NCBI RefSeq assembly: GCF_019749255.1
Contig: NZ_JACWFH010000007.1
Coordinates: forward strand, 62,001-126,000
Reading direction: 5' to 3'
From: Mesobacillus maritimus
GTDB taxonomy: Bacteria > Bacillota > Bacilli > Bacillales > Cytobacillaceae
Length of the DNA stretch: 64,000 nt
Made by a program: the position numbers and the translations under genes. How positions within the stretch are numbered: position 1 is the stretch's first letter; every line of letters begins with the position of its first letter. The notes below the pieces were generated by a model. The model searched no databases. It worked only from the letters and a program-made list of their open reading frames with translations, and had not been told where the DNA came from. Positions 24,026 through 33,926 of this stretch are shown here, piece by piece.

Positions 24026-24037
24026 TCAGTACAAGTT

Positions 24038-24063
24038 AGGCACCATTTGAATGGTGCCTTTTC
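24038..24063 (+). terminator. Terminator of the MscS gene
   Basis: AGGCACCATT and AATGGTGCCT with a 2-base spacer, then TTTTC. Confidence 0.8.
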
Positions 24064-24101
24064 AAGTTGGGGGTTATTTAGTTTTAAAGGCCTATAAACA
24101 T

Positions 24102-24305
24102 CTATGCTCCTTCTTTATATGTATTTTTCCTATGGTTCAGGTCAATGACGATATCACCCACGCCCATTGCAATTAGACCATTTAATAAACCGAACAATGG
24201 ATAAAGCGGTGCTCCGCCGCTACTAAAGAACATCATGATTATCATCACTAGGCTAAAGAAAACAAATACTATACCTAAAACATATAAAATGCGACCAACA
24301 GCCAT
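24102..24305 (-). CDS. Small membrane protein, unknown function
   Basis: 67 residues, GGAGGTGG site ahead of the ATG. Two hydrophobic segments (about 8-28 and 33-53) and a charged tail (L-N-H-R-K-N-T-Y-K-E-G-A). It lies downstream of the MFS gene but behind that gene's terminator region, so it has its own promoter on the minus strand. No family recognised. Confidence 0.6.
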   Translation of the reverse strand: MAVGRILYVLGIVFVFFSLVMIIMMFFSSGGAPLYPLFGLLNGLIAMGVGDIVIDLNHRKNTYKEGA

Positions 24306-24390
24306 AAATCACCACCTCCAGTCAAATTAAGGATTTTCCAATCTATCAAATCTATTAACATACCTTGACTTTGCGTGTTACAGAGTAAAA

Positions 24391-24420
24391 CGCCAGCGAC
24401 CAACAGTTGGTCGCTGGCGC
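24391..24420 (-). terminator. Terminator of the MFS gene
   Basis: GCCAGCGACCAAC and GTTGGTCGCTGGC form a 13-base stem; TTTTAC follows on the minus strand. Confidence 0.85.
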
Positions 24421-24426
24421 AAACAT

Positions 24427-25611
24427 CTATGCTTTGATTTGATCGACGATTTTTTGATTATGGTCTAAGTTTGTGGTCCGACTTCGTATAGATAAGCCTG
24501 CAGTGAGAAGGGAAAGGACAATAAACAATCCCCCAATCGTTGGCGTTAGACTAATAGAAGCACGTTCAATCACGACACCTCCAACGACTGCCCCAAAAGC
24601 GATTCCAAAGTGGAGCGAGGAATTGCTTAGGCTTTGTTGAATGTCCGAGGTTTCTGGTGATGTTTCAATTAAATAGCTTTGCATTGCAGGGGATATTAAC
24701 CAGCTCAACATTCCCCATATCATTAAACCTATTAAAAATAATGCCAATATTGGCGTTGTGAATGGAATAGCTAGAAGAATCAGCCCTAGCCCAATAATGG
24801 CTATCATAATTGTCCGGTTCGCTCCCAAAATATCAGCCATTGTTCCACCGATTCCGCCGCCGCAAACTGCTGCAATTCCGAATAGAAAATATACGACCCC
24901 AATCCAGCTGTCTTCCAATCCTGTGGTTGATTGAATATATGGTTTTAAATAAGCATACAAAACCGTATGACCTGTCATGTATAAAAAGGTTGTTGCATGA
25001 GCGAAAGACACTTTTTGACTTTTTAACGTCGCAAGCTGTCTTCGTAGAGGAACACCTGGTTTTGGGTCTACTTTATCCATAAGGTAATAAACTCCAATAA
25101 TTGATAAAACAGTAAGAACAGTGATGAGAACAAAGGGAGCTCTCCATCCGTAAAGGTTCCCGAGAAATAAACCTAAAGGTACCCCTAAGACAAGGGAACC
25201 ACTAACTCCCATTGAGACTATCCCGATTGCCCTTCCGCGATATTTTGCCTCCACCAGGCTTGGGGCCATTACCAAGCATAAAATAATTAATAATGCGCCA
25301 CTGGTCGCAGTGATTATTCGTCCGGTAAACAGAATACTGTAATTTGCTGAAAATACCGTCACAATATTTCCAATTAAAAAGACAAATAAAGAAATAAGAG
25401 TTAATTTTTTTCTTTCAATTTTTGAGGTCATCAATAAAAGAATTGGAGAGGCGATCGCAAAAATGAATGAAAAAATGGTGATAAGATGGCCTGCTTGACC
25501 AAGCGTAATATGTAAATCTTCAGCAATTAAATCTAATATGCCGCTTATGATCAACTCGACCATCCCAATTACAAAGGAAACAATCATTAAAAAATATACA
25601 CGTTTATCCAC
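24427..25611 (-). CDS. MFS transporter (AraJ/YdhP-like drug or sugar efflux type)
   Basis: 394 residues with 12 membrane segments. The loop after helix 2 (K-I-E-R-K-K) and helix 5 (G-V-P-L-G-L-F-L-G) fit the major facilitator efflux subgroup. It probably exports small molecules by proton antiport; the substrate is not deducible. Monocistronic, divergent from the region before the PBP gene. Confidence 0.85.
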   Translation of the reverse strand: MDKRVYFLMIVSFVIGMVELIISGILDLIAEDLHITLGQAGHLITIFSFIFAIASPILLLMTSKIERKKLTLISLFVFLIGNIVTVFSANYSILFTGRIITATSGALLIILCLVMAPSLVEAKYRGRAIGIVSMGVSGSLVLGVPLGLFLGNLYGWRAPFVLITVLTVLSIIGVYYLMDKVDPKPGVPLRRQLATLKSQKVSFAHATTFLYMTGHTVLYAYLKPYIQSTTGLEDSWIGVVYFLFGIAAVCGGGIGGTMADILGANRTIMIAIIGLGLILLAIPFTTPILALFLIGLMIWGMLSWLISPAMQSYLIETSPETSDIQQSLSNSSLHFGIAFGAVVGGVVIERASISLTPTIGGLFIVLSLLTAGLSIRSRTTNLDHNQKIVDQIKA

Positions 25612-26026
25612 AACTACCGCCCTTTCTATGAAGCTACGAAACTAATAGTAACGTTGGGAAAGGAAGAAAACAAGAAGGAAATCGAAATTAATCTCAACTA
25701 CGTATTGCTTGATAGATGTAAAATTACTTTGTTTCTACATTCCCAATGACCTATATATAAACTTGGCAACATTTGTAATAGGATGGATTGAACAGGAAAT
25801 GCTATTTGCTAAAGGCTCATTTCACAAGGTTGTTTTCGGAAAAATTGCTAATTTTCAGAGACCAAGTATAGATAGTTATGGATTTTATACACGTTTATCA
25901 CCCGCTTTTCATAATTGTACGTTTTTTTAAAATCCATCAATAAGCTAAATCATAGGGTCTTTGATCTTAAAAAAGCGATTTGTTTGAATCAGAGCTTACT
26001 AATAGAACAAATGGAAGTGGAATCTG
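25612..26026. other. Intergenic region upstream of the carboxypeptidase gene
   Basis: About 415 bases without a supported gene. A 73-codon frame at 25709-25930 has no ribosome site and weak coding character. Confidence 0.5.
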
Positions 26027-27496
26027 TTGAACCTTTTTAGGAAAATTTCTTTACCTATTTTGATGTTATCATTTGTGACATTCTTTCTGGTTCCATCCTC
26101 TCATTCTTCAGGAGCGGAACCAAATAATCGTCTTCAAACAGAGATTAATCAACTATTGCAGGAAGAACCAATGTTAAAAGGGGGGATTGCTGGAATAAGT
26201 ATCCGTTCTGGAAGTACTGGGGAGATCCTATATGACCATAATGGAGACACTCGAATGAGGCCGGCCTCAAATATGAAGCTCCTTACCTCTGCAGCAGCCT
26301 TATCAGTGTTAGGAGGAAACTATCGATTTAAGACTGAAGTGAAGATAAACGGGAATGTTATTGGGAATACCCTAAAGGGAAACCTGTACTTAAAAGGTTA
26401 TGGAGATCCCACACTTTTAAGAAAGGATCTCACTAAAATGGCTAAAGATATTGCCAGAACGGGTATCAGCATCATACAAGGTGATCTCATAGCGGATGAT
26501 AGTTGGTTTGATGACGTTCGTTTATCGAAGGATTTAGTTTGGAGCGATGAGTACGCTTATTATGGTTCTCAAATATCAGCTCTCACAGTTTCTCCAAATA
26601 AGGATTATGATACAGGGACTGTTATTGTTGAGGTATCTCCTGGTAGGAAAGTAGGGGATGCTGGACATATTAAACTCTCTCATAGAACAGAATACATAAA
26701 CGTTATCAATCAGTCAGTTACTATATCTCCTGAGGGAAAAACAGATCTTTCAATTGAGCGAGAACATGGTAAAAATACCATATATGTTAAAGGTTTTCTT
26801 CCGCTTGGAGCAAAATCTAAAAAAGAATGGATATCCGTTTGGGAACCGACTGAATTCGTTCTAGATCTTTTTAAGCAAGAATTAGCAAAACAAGGAATTA
26901 GTGTTAAAGGTCGTTACAAAGTGGGAGAGACATCTAAGGATGCAAGAATCCTTACGAGTCATTTATCAATGCCATTGTCTAAAATCCTTATCCCCTTTAT
27001 GAAGCTTAGCAATAATGGACATGCAGAAATCTTAGTAAAAGCAATGGGGAAACTAAAGAAAGGGGAAGGGAGTTGGGAAAAGGGGTTAGATGTTCTAATT
27101 GAGCAATTGCCAAGATTAGGTGTGGATCCTAATACAGTAGTAATTAGAGACGGTTCGGGTATTTCACATGTTAACTTAATTCCTGCTAATGAAATTTCGG
27201 GTCTTTTATATACAGTTCAAAAGGAAGAATGGTTTCCTTCTTTTATAACCGCACTCCCTTGCGCTGGTAAAAAAGACAAGATGATCGGAGGAACGTTGAT
27301 AAGAAGAATGGAATCTCTCAATGTGAAAGCAAAAACTGGGACAATTTCTACAGTTACCTCTTTATCTGGTTATGTGACTACGAAAAAAGGCGAAACATTT
27401 ATTTTTTCTATTCTATTAAATAATTTACTTGATGAAGAAAACGGGAAAGATATAGAGGATAAAATTGTGGGAATAATTGCAAATCATAATAAGTAA
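26027..27496 (+). CDS. dacC: D-alanyl-D-alanine carboxypeptidase/endopeptidase (PBP4 type, S13)
   Basis: 489 residues, TTG start after GGAAGTGGA. Signal peptide residues 1-29. The three active-site motifs of class C penicillin-binding proteins are present: S81-N-M-K84, S328-N-N330 and K436-T-G438. Residues about 100-270 form the large insert typical of PBP4/DacB/DacC. It trims or cleaves peptidoglycan cross-links outside the membrane; B. subtilis DacC (PBP4a) is the model. Monocistronic. Confidence 0.88.
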   Translation: MNLFRKISLPILMLSFVTFFLVPSSHSSGAEPNNRLQTEINQLLQEEPMLKGGIAGISIRSGSTGEILYDHNGDTRMRPASNMKLLTSAAALSVLGGNYRFKTEVKINGNVIGNTLKGNLYLKGYGDPTLLRKDLTKMAKDIARTGISIIQGDLIADDSWFDDVRLSKDLVWSDEYAYYGSQISALTVSPNKDYDTGTVIVEVSPGRKVGDAGHIKLSHRTEYINVINQSVTISPEGKTDLSIEREHGKNTIYVKGFLPLGAKSKKEWISVWEPTEFVLDLFKQELAKQGISVKGRYKVGETSKDARILTSHLSMPLSKILIPFMKLSNNGHAEILVKAMGKLKKGEGSWEKGLDVLIEQLPRLGVDPNTVVIRDGSGISHVNLIPANEISGLLYTVQKEEWFPSFITALPCAGKKDKMIGGTLIRRMESLNVKAKTGTISTVTSLSGYVTTKKGETFIFSILLNNLLDEENGKDIEDKIVGIIANHNK

Positions 27497-27558
27497 GAGA
27501 GAATTAATCTGGTGGTGAATAATTATTTGGACTCCTATATATACTCTTTTGCAAAAAC

Positions 27559-27583
27559 GGGGGCATACGAGCCCCTCTTTTTG
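27559..27583 (+). terminator. Terminator after the PBP4-type gene
   Basis: GGGGC and GCCCC around ATACGA, then CTCTTTTT. Confidence 0.65.
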
Positions 27584-27592
27584 ATGGTTAGT

Positions 27593-29236
27593 TTAATCGC
27601 TTATCTTCTCCCATGTAAGGTTAAAGGCGGGTTTCCATACTATCAGTAGAACAATGAAGGCTACCAGTAAGTAAATAAAAGAGCCAAATGGAATCAAGGT
27701 GCTGACAAAGTGTAAACCTGCAAAAACGGGCACAAACAGCATTAACATAAATAATATTCCACTATTGCTGTTTTGATTTGCTGTATCAAAGGATGCTGAA
27801 AATGGAATTGATTTATTTAGAATCATGAAGCAAATCACACAGTATGTGCAAGCATTGATAAACACGGTTATAAGATCAGGAAGGATTCTGACTCCAAACA
27901 GAGCAATCATAATCAAACTTAACAAGATGTAGAGGGGGAAGAATAATTTAACTAAAAATGCCTTAATCGTCCCACTGAACATTGGTTTTAATTGTTTGAT
28001 TGGGGTAACTTTATAAATCCAAGCCCCTTTGTATTTCCCAGAATACTTCAGCATGACCATCACAGTTGGAATGATGATCAAGCTGAAGTAAATTGTTAAA
28101 TATGACTTACTTGTTGATAGATTGGATAAATCTGTATTAAACCCATTCATAATGAAAATAAATGGAATTACGATTGAAAACCCTAATGAAGGGTAAACCT
28201 TCAGCTTAAAATCACGTTCGTTTTTCATCATTAAACTAGCGAAACGGAAAAATGCTTTTTCTTCATTTGAAGTGCAAATAAATGTAAGAATTGCACCTCC
28301 AAGCTTGCTTCTCTTTTTGACTTTTGCCTTTCCATGATAGGATAGTTTTTGCAGATTTTGCTCAAATGCCGGAAGGAGTCGCGTATAGAGCCAAATAGAG
28401 ATAAGCGGAATCAAAATTCCCAACAAAGACAATGAAACATAAAACGGCACCAAATGACCATTCATTACTAATTCAATGTTTGCTCCATACCACATTGGAA
28501 AAATGAAACCTTGCCACCAACGGGGTTCCAAGGCTACCGTTAAGTCGATGAACTCAAAAGAGCGTACAAGTAATTGATACCCAACCATTATTGCAAGGGA
28601 AAGACCTATTTGAACATAGTTAATAATGTCTTTTAACTTCTCACCATCGAAGAATTTTAATACAAACATATAAATGAGAGCCGTCAAAACGACGACAAAT
28701 ATATCAATAAGGATGATATTGAAAATAGTGACAAGTAAAAACAAAGGTCCATGTATTACGAGACCAACAAGTAAAGGAATCGTTACTAAAGCAATTGTCA
28801 GGAACGATATATAAATGAAAATGTGGACCGCTTTAGCGGCACTGATGCTTTTCCTGTCAACTGGTTTTGGGAAAAGGATATTTCGATCCCGTATATCAAG
28901 TAAAACCGAAGAAAAATCAGAAATCATCGAGGTCATTACAAAAAATGTAAATATCCCAAAGAAAAGGCTCATTTGAAACAGGTAATTTTCGCCCATTAGC
29001 ATAAATGGGACCATGAACAGACCAAAGAGGACGTAGATCCATAATGATTTTATGTATTGATTCTTATCTTCTTCTTGGTTCTTTTTAGCGTTTTGCGTAA
29101 AAATGGTAGGAACTCGTCGACGGTCCATCATCAGTTTTACTTGTAAAATTTTTCTCATAATTTTGTAGTCTATACCGAAGGTGCTGAACACCTTTTCGAA
29201 TCGATCTAACAATTTGAGTGTGCGGAAATCTTGCAT
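27593..29236 (-). CDS. ABC transporter permease (ABC-2-like, large)
   Basis: 547 residues with about 12 membrane segments and a charged cytoplasmic stretch near 300-330 (K-A-K-V-K-K-R-S-K-L-G). It begins 2 bases after the stop of the ATPase gene, so the two are translationally coupled. The family resembles permeases of Firmicute two-gene exporters; there is no binding protein, which supports export. Substrate unknown. Confidence 0.8.
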   Translation of the reverse strand: MQDFRTLKLLDRFEKVFSTFGIDYKIMRKILQVKLMMDRRRVPTIFTQNAKKNQEEDKNQYIKSLWIYVLFGLFMVPFMLMGENYLFQMSLFFGIFTFFVMTSMISDFSSVLLDIRDRNILFPKPVDRKSISAAKAVHIFIYISFLTIALVTIPLLVGLVIHGPLFLLVTIFNIILIDIFVVVLTALIYMFVLKFFDGEKLKDIINYVQIGLSLAIMVGYQLLVRSFEFIDLTVALEPRWWQGFIFPMWYGANIELVMNGHLVPFYVSLSLLGILIPLISIWLYTRLLPAFEQNLQKLSYHGKAKVKKRSKLGGAILTFICTSNEEKAFFRFASLMMKNERDFKLKVYPSLGFSIVIPFIFIMNGFNTDLSNLSTSKSYLTIYFSLIIIPTVMVMLKYSGKYKGAWIYKVTPIKQLKPMFSGTIKAFLVKLFFPLYILLSLIMIALFGVRILPDLITVFINACTYCVICFMILNKSIPFSASFDTANQNSNSGILFMLMLFVPVFAGLHFVSTLIPFGSFIYLLVAFIVLLIVWKPAFNLTWEKISD

Positions 29237-29238
29237 TC

Positions 29239-30039
29239 TTACATCTCACCTACAATCGAAACAAAACGAGCCCCAAGCTCTTTATGTTCGCTAAAACCAG
29301 TTAATTGATTGAAGATTTGTTCGAGGGAGCCTTCAGTGTTTTGAGCTTTTAACTGGTTAAACGTGCCGTCAGCTGCAATTTTGCCTTCATGCAGTAAGAT
29401 AATTCTGCTACTGATCTTTTCAACAACATCCATAATATGGGAAGAATAAAATATGGTTTTCCCTTGCGCCGCTAGTTGCGTCATAATTTCTTTGAAAATC
29501 ATTACACTGTTGGCGTCTAGGCCATTGATTGGCTCATCAAAGAACAATAGCTCTGGATTATGTAAAAGGCTTGAAATAATCAATAGCTTCTGGCGCATTC
29601 CTTTCGAGTAGGAAGCAATACGAGAATAATAGACTTCACCAACTCCAAACAACTCCATCAAGCTTTTTGCTTTATAATCGGCCAGTTCAAAATCTAAGCC
29701 ATACAGTTCTCCGATAAACGTTAAATATTCATGACCGGTCAAATTATCATAGACTTCAGCTATTTCAGGTACATAACCGATTTTTCGTTTATATTCCATG
29801 TCCCCATCTGAAATATCTTGACCAAAAATGGTCACCTCACCTGAAAAATCATCTTCAATCCCAAGCATAATTTTGACTGTTGTACTCTTTCCAGCGCCAT
29901 TTGGACCAATATAGCCAATAATTTCACCTCTTTTTACTGTAAAAGAAACACCATTTAAGACAGTTTTACCACCATATCTTTTTTGTAGATTATTAATTGT
30001 TACTATTTCTTCAGTCATATTCCTTTCTTCAACTCCCAT
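29239..30039 (-). CDS. ABC transporter ATP-binding protein
   Basis: 266 residues. Walker A at 45-53 (G-P-N-G-A-G-K-S-T), signature Y-S-K-G-M-R-Q-K, Walker B L-L-F-F-D-E-P and switch His in S-S-H-I-M-D. The start is ambiguous: the ATG seven codons further in lies only 2 bases after AAAGGA. It powers the permease encoded next. Confidence 0.92.
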   Translation of the reverse strand: MGVEERNMTEEIVTINNLQKRYGGKTVLNGVSFTVKRGEIIGYIGPNGAGKSTTVKIMLGIEDDFSGEVTIFGQDISDGDMEYKRKIGYVPEIAEVYDNLTGHEYLTFIGELYGLDFELADYKAKSLMELFGVGEVYYSRIASYSKGMRQKLLIISSLLHNPELLFFDEPINGLDANSVMIFKEIMTQLAAQGKTIFYSSHIMDVVEKISSRIILLHEGKIAADGTFNQLKAQNTEGSLEQIFNQLTGFSEHKELGARFVSIVGEM

Positions 30040-30254
30040 TTATTACTAGATTAAACTTAGTGTAACATTTTTTCATTTTTCGGAAAGAGAAGATTCCCAA
30101 ATTTTAGTTGAAGTAAAGGAGGAGAACTGTAATACTTAATACGGACCTGGATTATGAGGACAGTTTATCGTATGAACGAAAACCTTTATTTGGGGAAATA
30201 GTACCAGAATAGCAAGTGCCCCAAATTCAATATTAAATCAATGGAGGAATATAA

Positions 30255-30875
30255 ATGAAAATAATTGATATTAGTATTCCAATCTACGAAGGAATGCCGA
30301 CATATATGGATAATCCGGCAAACCAACCTATCATTAAGACGAAAACACATGGGTATATAACGGATACAAACGTTCAAATGAATATACATACTGGGACACA
30401 TATTGATGCACCACTTCACATGATTGAGGAAGGTGAGACAATTGAAACAATTGAGCTAAGTAGGCTCGTGCGCTCATGTAAAGTCCTGGATTTAACCCAT
30501 GTAAACGATCGAATTACAGCTGCAGATTTACAAGACTTCCCCATAGTAAAAGATGATTTCCTGTTATTAAAAACCAAAAACTCCTTTGGGGAAACCTCTG
30601 CAATGGAATTTATTTTCTTAGCAGAGGACGGTGCTCAGTATTTAATCGATAAAGGGATTGATGGAGTGGGAATTGATACGCTTGGCATTGAAAGAAGTCA
30701 AACTGGTCACCCAACACATAAAGCATTGTTCTCAAATGATGTACTGATTGTAGAAGGTCTAAATTTAAAAGAAGTATATGAGGGAGAGTATACGATGATA
30801 TGTGCCCCGATTAAATTGCAGAACACCGAGGCCGCACCAGCAAGAGTCATGTTAATCGAAGGAAATCTTCTATAG
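30255..30875 (+). CDS. Cyclase-family (kynurenine-formamidase-like) metal hydrolase
   Basis: 206 residues, TGGAGGA site before the ATG. The family metal motif H-T-G-T-H-I-D-A-P-L-H is at residues 46-56, with later E/H positions (G-H-P-T-H-K). Members hydrolyse amide or ester bonds, for example N-formylkynurenine, isatin or cyclic substrates. No tryptophan-catabolic partner is adjacent, so the substrate is open. Monocistronic. Confidence 0.82.
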   Translation: MKIIDISIPIYEGMPTYMDNPANQPIIKTKTHGYITDTNVQMNIHTGTHIDAPLHMIEEGETIETIELSRLVRSCKVLDLTHVNDRITAADLQDFPIVKDDFLLLKTKNSFGETSAMEFIFLAEDGAQYLIDKGIDGVGIDTLGIERSQTGHPTHKALFSNDVLIVEGLNLKEVYEGEYTMICAPIKLQNTEAAPARVMLIEGNLL

Positions 30876-30915
30876 TTGATGCCATCTAGGGAACTTCATG
30901 GGAATTAGATTATAT

Positions 30916-30961
30916 CGTCAGTTGATATTCGGTTTATGGATATCAACTGACGTTTTTTTTG
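30916..30961 (+). terminator. Terminator of the cyclase gene
   Basis: CGTCAGTTGATATT and a matching GATATCAACTGACG, then eight T residues. Confidence 0.85.
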
Positions 30962-31453
30962 TTTAGATTCTTCAAAACTTAGTTGTTTTTATAACAAGAA
31001 ATATGACTGGATGAACTAGGATATAAAAAAATTGCTTGCATACTAAGTACAAACAAAACGAAATGACTTCCATTGCGTGAATCGCATTAGGATAGGACGA
31101 AAACAGCCTTTTTTAAGTCAGTTAACATCCTCAACATTTTCCTTAATCTTACGATGAATGTGGTAATAGCCAAGTATTATTATATAGCTATAGTTATGCT
31201 ACTATTTGCTAGCTAATAGATATACTGGAGGGCGAAAATGTTTTGATACATTGGATTTCATATAGATAGAAAACGAGTCTGGCGTATGGAAACACAGTGT
31301 TTCTCTTTTGGTATTATTTTTCAAAAGGGTAAATCCTATATTTTTTATGTAAACCTATGTGCACGTACCAATAGCCAATATGGAAGAAAAAAGTAATCAT
31401 AAAATTATATGCCATTCATAGTGTAGAGAGGAGGTCAAAAGGAGGGGTTTGTG
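30962..31453. other. Long intergenic region before the DUF4282 gene
   Basis: About 490 bases without a supported gene. A CATAGTGTA string near 31417-31425 matches a sigma-K -10 but has no AC at the required distance. Only very short frames follow the GGAGGG at 31227. Confidence 0.5.
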
Positions 31454-31729
31454 ATGAAGGAATTTTTGCAGTTCGATAGAATGATCACACCATCTATTAT
31501 TAAATTTGTTTTTTGGATTGGAGCAGGACTTTCCGTTTTGTTTGGACTCATTCAAATATTTGCTGGTATCGCTAGTTCATTCGGCGGAGGATTTCAAGTT
31601 GTCTCCGGCCTATTAACAATGGTTTTTGGACCAGTTGTAATTAGAATTTATTGCGAATTGCTCATTGTGTTTTTTAAAGTCCAAGAAACCTTACAAGAAA
31701 TTAAAAATAAAGATAATCAACCAATGTAA
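31454..31729 (+). CDS. DUF4282-family small membrane protein
   Basis: 91 residues from the ATG 8 bases after AAGGAGG (a GTG one codon earlier is possible). Two membrane segments (about 18-40 and 45-70) around a Gly-rich loop. The C-terminal half with V-V-I-R-I-Y-C-E-L-L-I-V-F-F matches the DUF4282 pattern. Function of the family unknown. Confidence 0.75.
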   Translation: MKEFLQFDRMITPSIIKFVFWIGAGLSVLFGLIQIFAGIASSFGGGFQVVSGLLTMVFGPVVIRIYCELLIVFFKVQETLQEIKNKDNQPM

Positions 31730-31732
31730 TTA

Positions 31733-31775
31733 AACTCGAAAAGAGCGTTTCAAGTATAAACGCTCTTTTCGAGTT
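31733..31775. terminator. Perfect bidirectional terminator
   Basis: AACTCGAAAAGAGCGTTT and its exact complement form an 18-base stem between convergent genes. Confidence 0.9.
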
Positions 31776-31777
31776 GC

Positions 31778-33163
31778 TTACACCATTCCCTTTGGATCTA
31801 ATAATTTTTCGAATTCCTCTGTAAGCATTCCTCGCTCTTGTAAAACTTGTTTGATTGTTTTATTTTGCTCGTCTGCTTGTTTTCCAATCTGCGAAGCGAG
31901 ATCGTATCCTATCTTTGGGCTTAAAGCCGTTACTAATGCCAAACTAGATTCCATAAACCTTGTACATATCTCCTCATTTACACCAATTCCATTAATGCAC
32001 TTTGTGGCGAGTGTTTGAAGAGCATTCGACATGATGTCAATGGAATGAAGCAAGGTATTTGCAATCACTGGCATCATGACATTGATTTCCAACTGGCCAG
32101 CGATTCCCGCTGTAGCAATAGCTGTTTCATAACCGATAACTTGGCAGCAAACCATATGTGTCATCTCTAAAATGGCAGGATTTACCTTACCAGGCATAAT
32201 TGTGGAACCTGGTTGAACCGAAGGGAGACTTATTTCTGATAATCCTGTTCTAGGGCCGGAGCTTAGTAAGCGTAAATCACTAGTAATTTTGATCAAGTGA
32301 ATAGACAATTCTTTTAATGCGAGTATGACGCGAATTGGTGCACTAGTGTTTTGCATGTATTTAAATAAATTTGTTGGTTCTCTGAAAGGTAGCCCTGTCC
32401 GTCGACGTACTTCTTCCATAACCTTTGGCAGATAATTAGAATCAGTGTTCATTTTCGTCCCGATGGCACTACCTCCAATGCCAATTTCGTATAAGGAATC
32501 TAGGCAATGTTCTATTTGTTGATAAGAAAACCGTATCGTATCGGCATATCCAGAGAACTCTTGCCCAAGACGAATTGGAACAGCATCGTGTAAGTGGGTT
32601 CGACCTGATTTTAGTATCGGCATAAATTCTTCTGCCTTTTTTTCAAATTCTCTTTGTAGTAGCAATAGTGAAGGGAGTAATACCGTTGTGATATTTTCCG
32701 CAGCTGAAAGATTGATAGCGGCTGGGAATGTATCGTTTGTTGATTGGCTCATATTAATGTGATCATTTGGGTGTACTCGATTCTTGTCGGACGTAATCCC
32801 TAAAAGTTCAGAAGCACGGTTTGCGATGATTTCATTCGCATTCATATTTTGCGATGTGCCAGCACCAGCTTGATAGACATCCACAACAAAATGGTTATCC
32901 CATTTCCCCTCAATCACTTCCTCTGATGCTTGAATGATGGCATTTCCCATTTCTTTGGTAAGCTTTCCTAATTCCATATTTGTAAAAACTGCGGATGCTT
33001 TTATTATTCCCTGCGCCTTAATAAAGGACCTGGGCAGCGTTGTTCCACTAATTTGAAAATTGTCTACAGCACGTTGGGTTTGCGAGCCATAATACATATC
33101 CGCAGGTACCTTTATTTTTCCTAAAGAATCATACTCCACACGGAACTGGTTAGAATCACTCAT
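31778..33163 (-). CDS. Aspartate ammonia-lyase / class II fumarase family enzyme, aspartase-like
   Basis: 461 residues. Superfamily signature G-S-T-I-M-P-G-K-V-N-P near residue 317. Several blocks follow aspartase rather than fumarase: A-G-A-G-T-S-Q-N-M-N-A-N-E, N-M-S-Q-S-T-N-D (fumarases usually have S-Q-S-S-N-D) and G-P-R-T-G-L-S-E-I. I therefore favour aspartate to fumarate plus ammonia, but fumarase activity is not excluded. AAAGGAG precedes the ATG. A glutaminase lies across the divergent region, which fits amino-acid deamination. Confidence 0.78.
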   Translation of the reverse strand: MSDSNQFRVEYDSLGKIKVPADMYYGSQTQRAVDNFQISGTTLPRSFIKAQGIIKASAVFTNMELGKLTKEMGNAIIQASEEVIEGKWDNHFVVDVYQAGAGTSQNMNANEIIANRASELLGITSDKNRVHPNDHINMSQSTNDTFPAAINLSAAENITTVLLPSLLLLQREFEKKAEEFMPILKSGRTHLHDAVPIRLGQEFSGYADTIRFSYQQIEHCLDSLYEIGIGGSAIGTKMNTDSNYLPKVMEEVRRRTGLPFREPTNLFKYMQNTSAPIRVILALKELSIHLIKITSDLRLLSSGPRTGLSEISLPSVQPGSTIMPGKVNPAILEMTHMVCCQVIGYETAIATAGIAGQLEINVMMPVIANTLLHSIDIMSNALQTLATKCINGIGVNEEICTRFMESSLALVTALSPKIGYDLASQIGKQADEQNKTIKQVLQERGMLTEEFEKLLDPKGMV

Positions 33164-33482
33164 CTTAATCTCCTTTAAAGCAATTTTTAAGTAAATACAT
33201 AATACCTATTGTTTCCAGCTGGGTGCGTAATAAACAATATTGGTCTGTCACGTCCATAGTGGTTCATGAAGTTAAATTCGTGAATGATATTAATTAAAAA
33301 GGAATCCTTCAAACATAGGAAAACATATTTTAGAGAACGCTGAAACCCCTCTGGATTTTGTATTCTATTTCTTACAGGGAGTGATGTAAATACAACGTTC
33401 TCTATTTTTTTGCATGTTTAAATGAAAAGTAAGAAACGCTATTGGGTAGAATACGACTCGATTTAATGAAGGGTGAAACTCA
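33164..33482. other. Divergent intergenic region with a possible structured leader
   Basis: Contains AGAGAACG at 33332-33339 pairing with CGTTCTCT at 33396-33403, followed by seven T residues. This would be a terminator-like stem with a 56-base loop about 80 bases before the EamA gene. Confidence 0.4.
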
Positions 33483-33908
33483 ATGTCATGGCTTATTTAT
33501 GCAATTTTATCAGCTGTTTTTGCTGCACTCGTTTCCATTTTTGGCAAAATAGGCTTACAAAACGTGGATTCTAACACTGCAACAGCCATTCGAGCAGTCA
33601 TTATGACGATTTTTTTATTTGGCGTAGTCATGTTTCAAGGAAACCTAGGGAAGATTCCGGAAATCATGGAAGACCGAAAAGCGCTCCTCTTCATCGTACT
33701 AAGTGGTGTAGCAGGGGCAACGTCATGGATTTTTTACTTTTTAGCGTTAAAATTCGGGGAAGTATCACAGGTTGCTCCAATTGATAAACTAAGTGTGGTG
33801 ATTGCTGCTGTCTTGGCTATGTTTTTCCTTGGTGAGAAAATAAGCCTAATGAATGGGTTTGGCATTGCACTTATTACCATTGGAGTGATATTAACCGCAT
33901 TAAGCTAG
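33483..33908 (+). CDS. EamA-family small membrane transporter
   Basis: 141 residues with five membrane segments, a single EamA domain rather than the usual two, so it probably dimerizes. The motifs P-I-D-K-L-S-V-V-I-A and F-L-G-E-K-I fit the drug/metabolite transporter superfamily. The glutaminase gene begins 18 bases after its stop, suggesting one operon and perhaps movement of a related metabolite. Confidence 0.82.
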   Translation: MSWLIYAILSAVFAALVSIFGKIGLQNVDSNTATAIRAVIMTIFLFGVVMFQGNLGKIPEIMEDRKALLFIVLSGVAGATSWIFYFLALKFGEVSQVAPIDKLSVVIAAVLAMFFLGEKISLMNGFGIALITIGVILTALS

Positions 33909-33926
33909 GGAAAGGGATGAAAGGGT

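Noticed and set aside
25709-25930. 73-codon frame before the PBP gene
   Set aside because: No ribosome site and low coding character.
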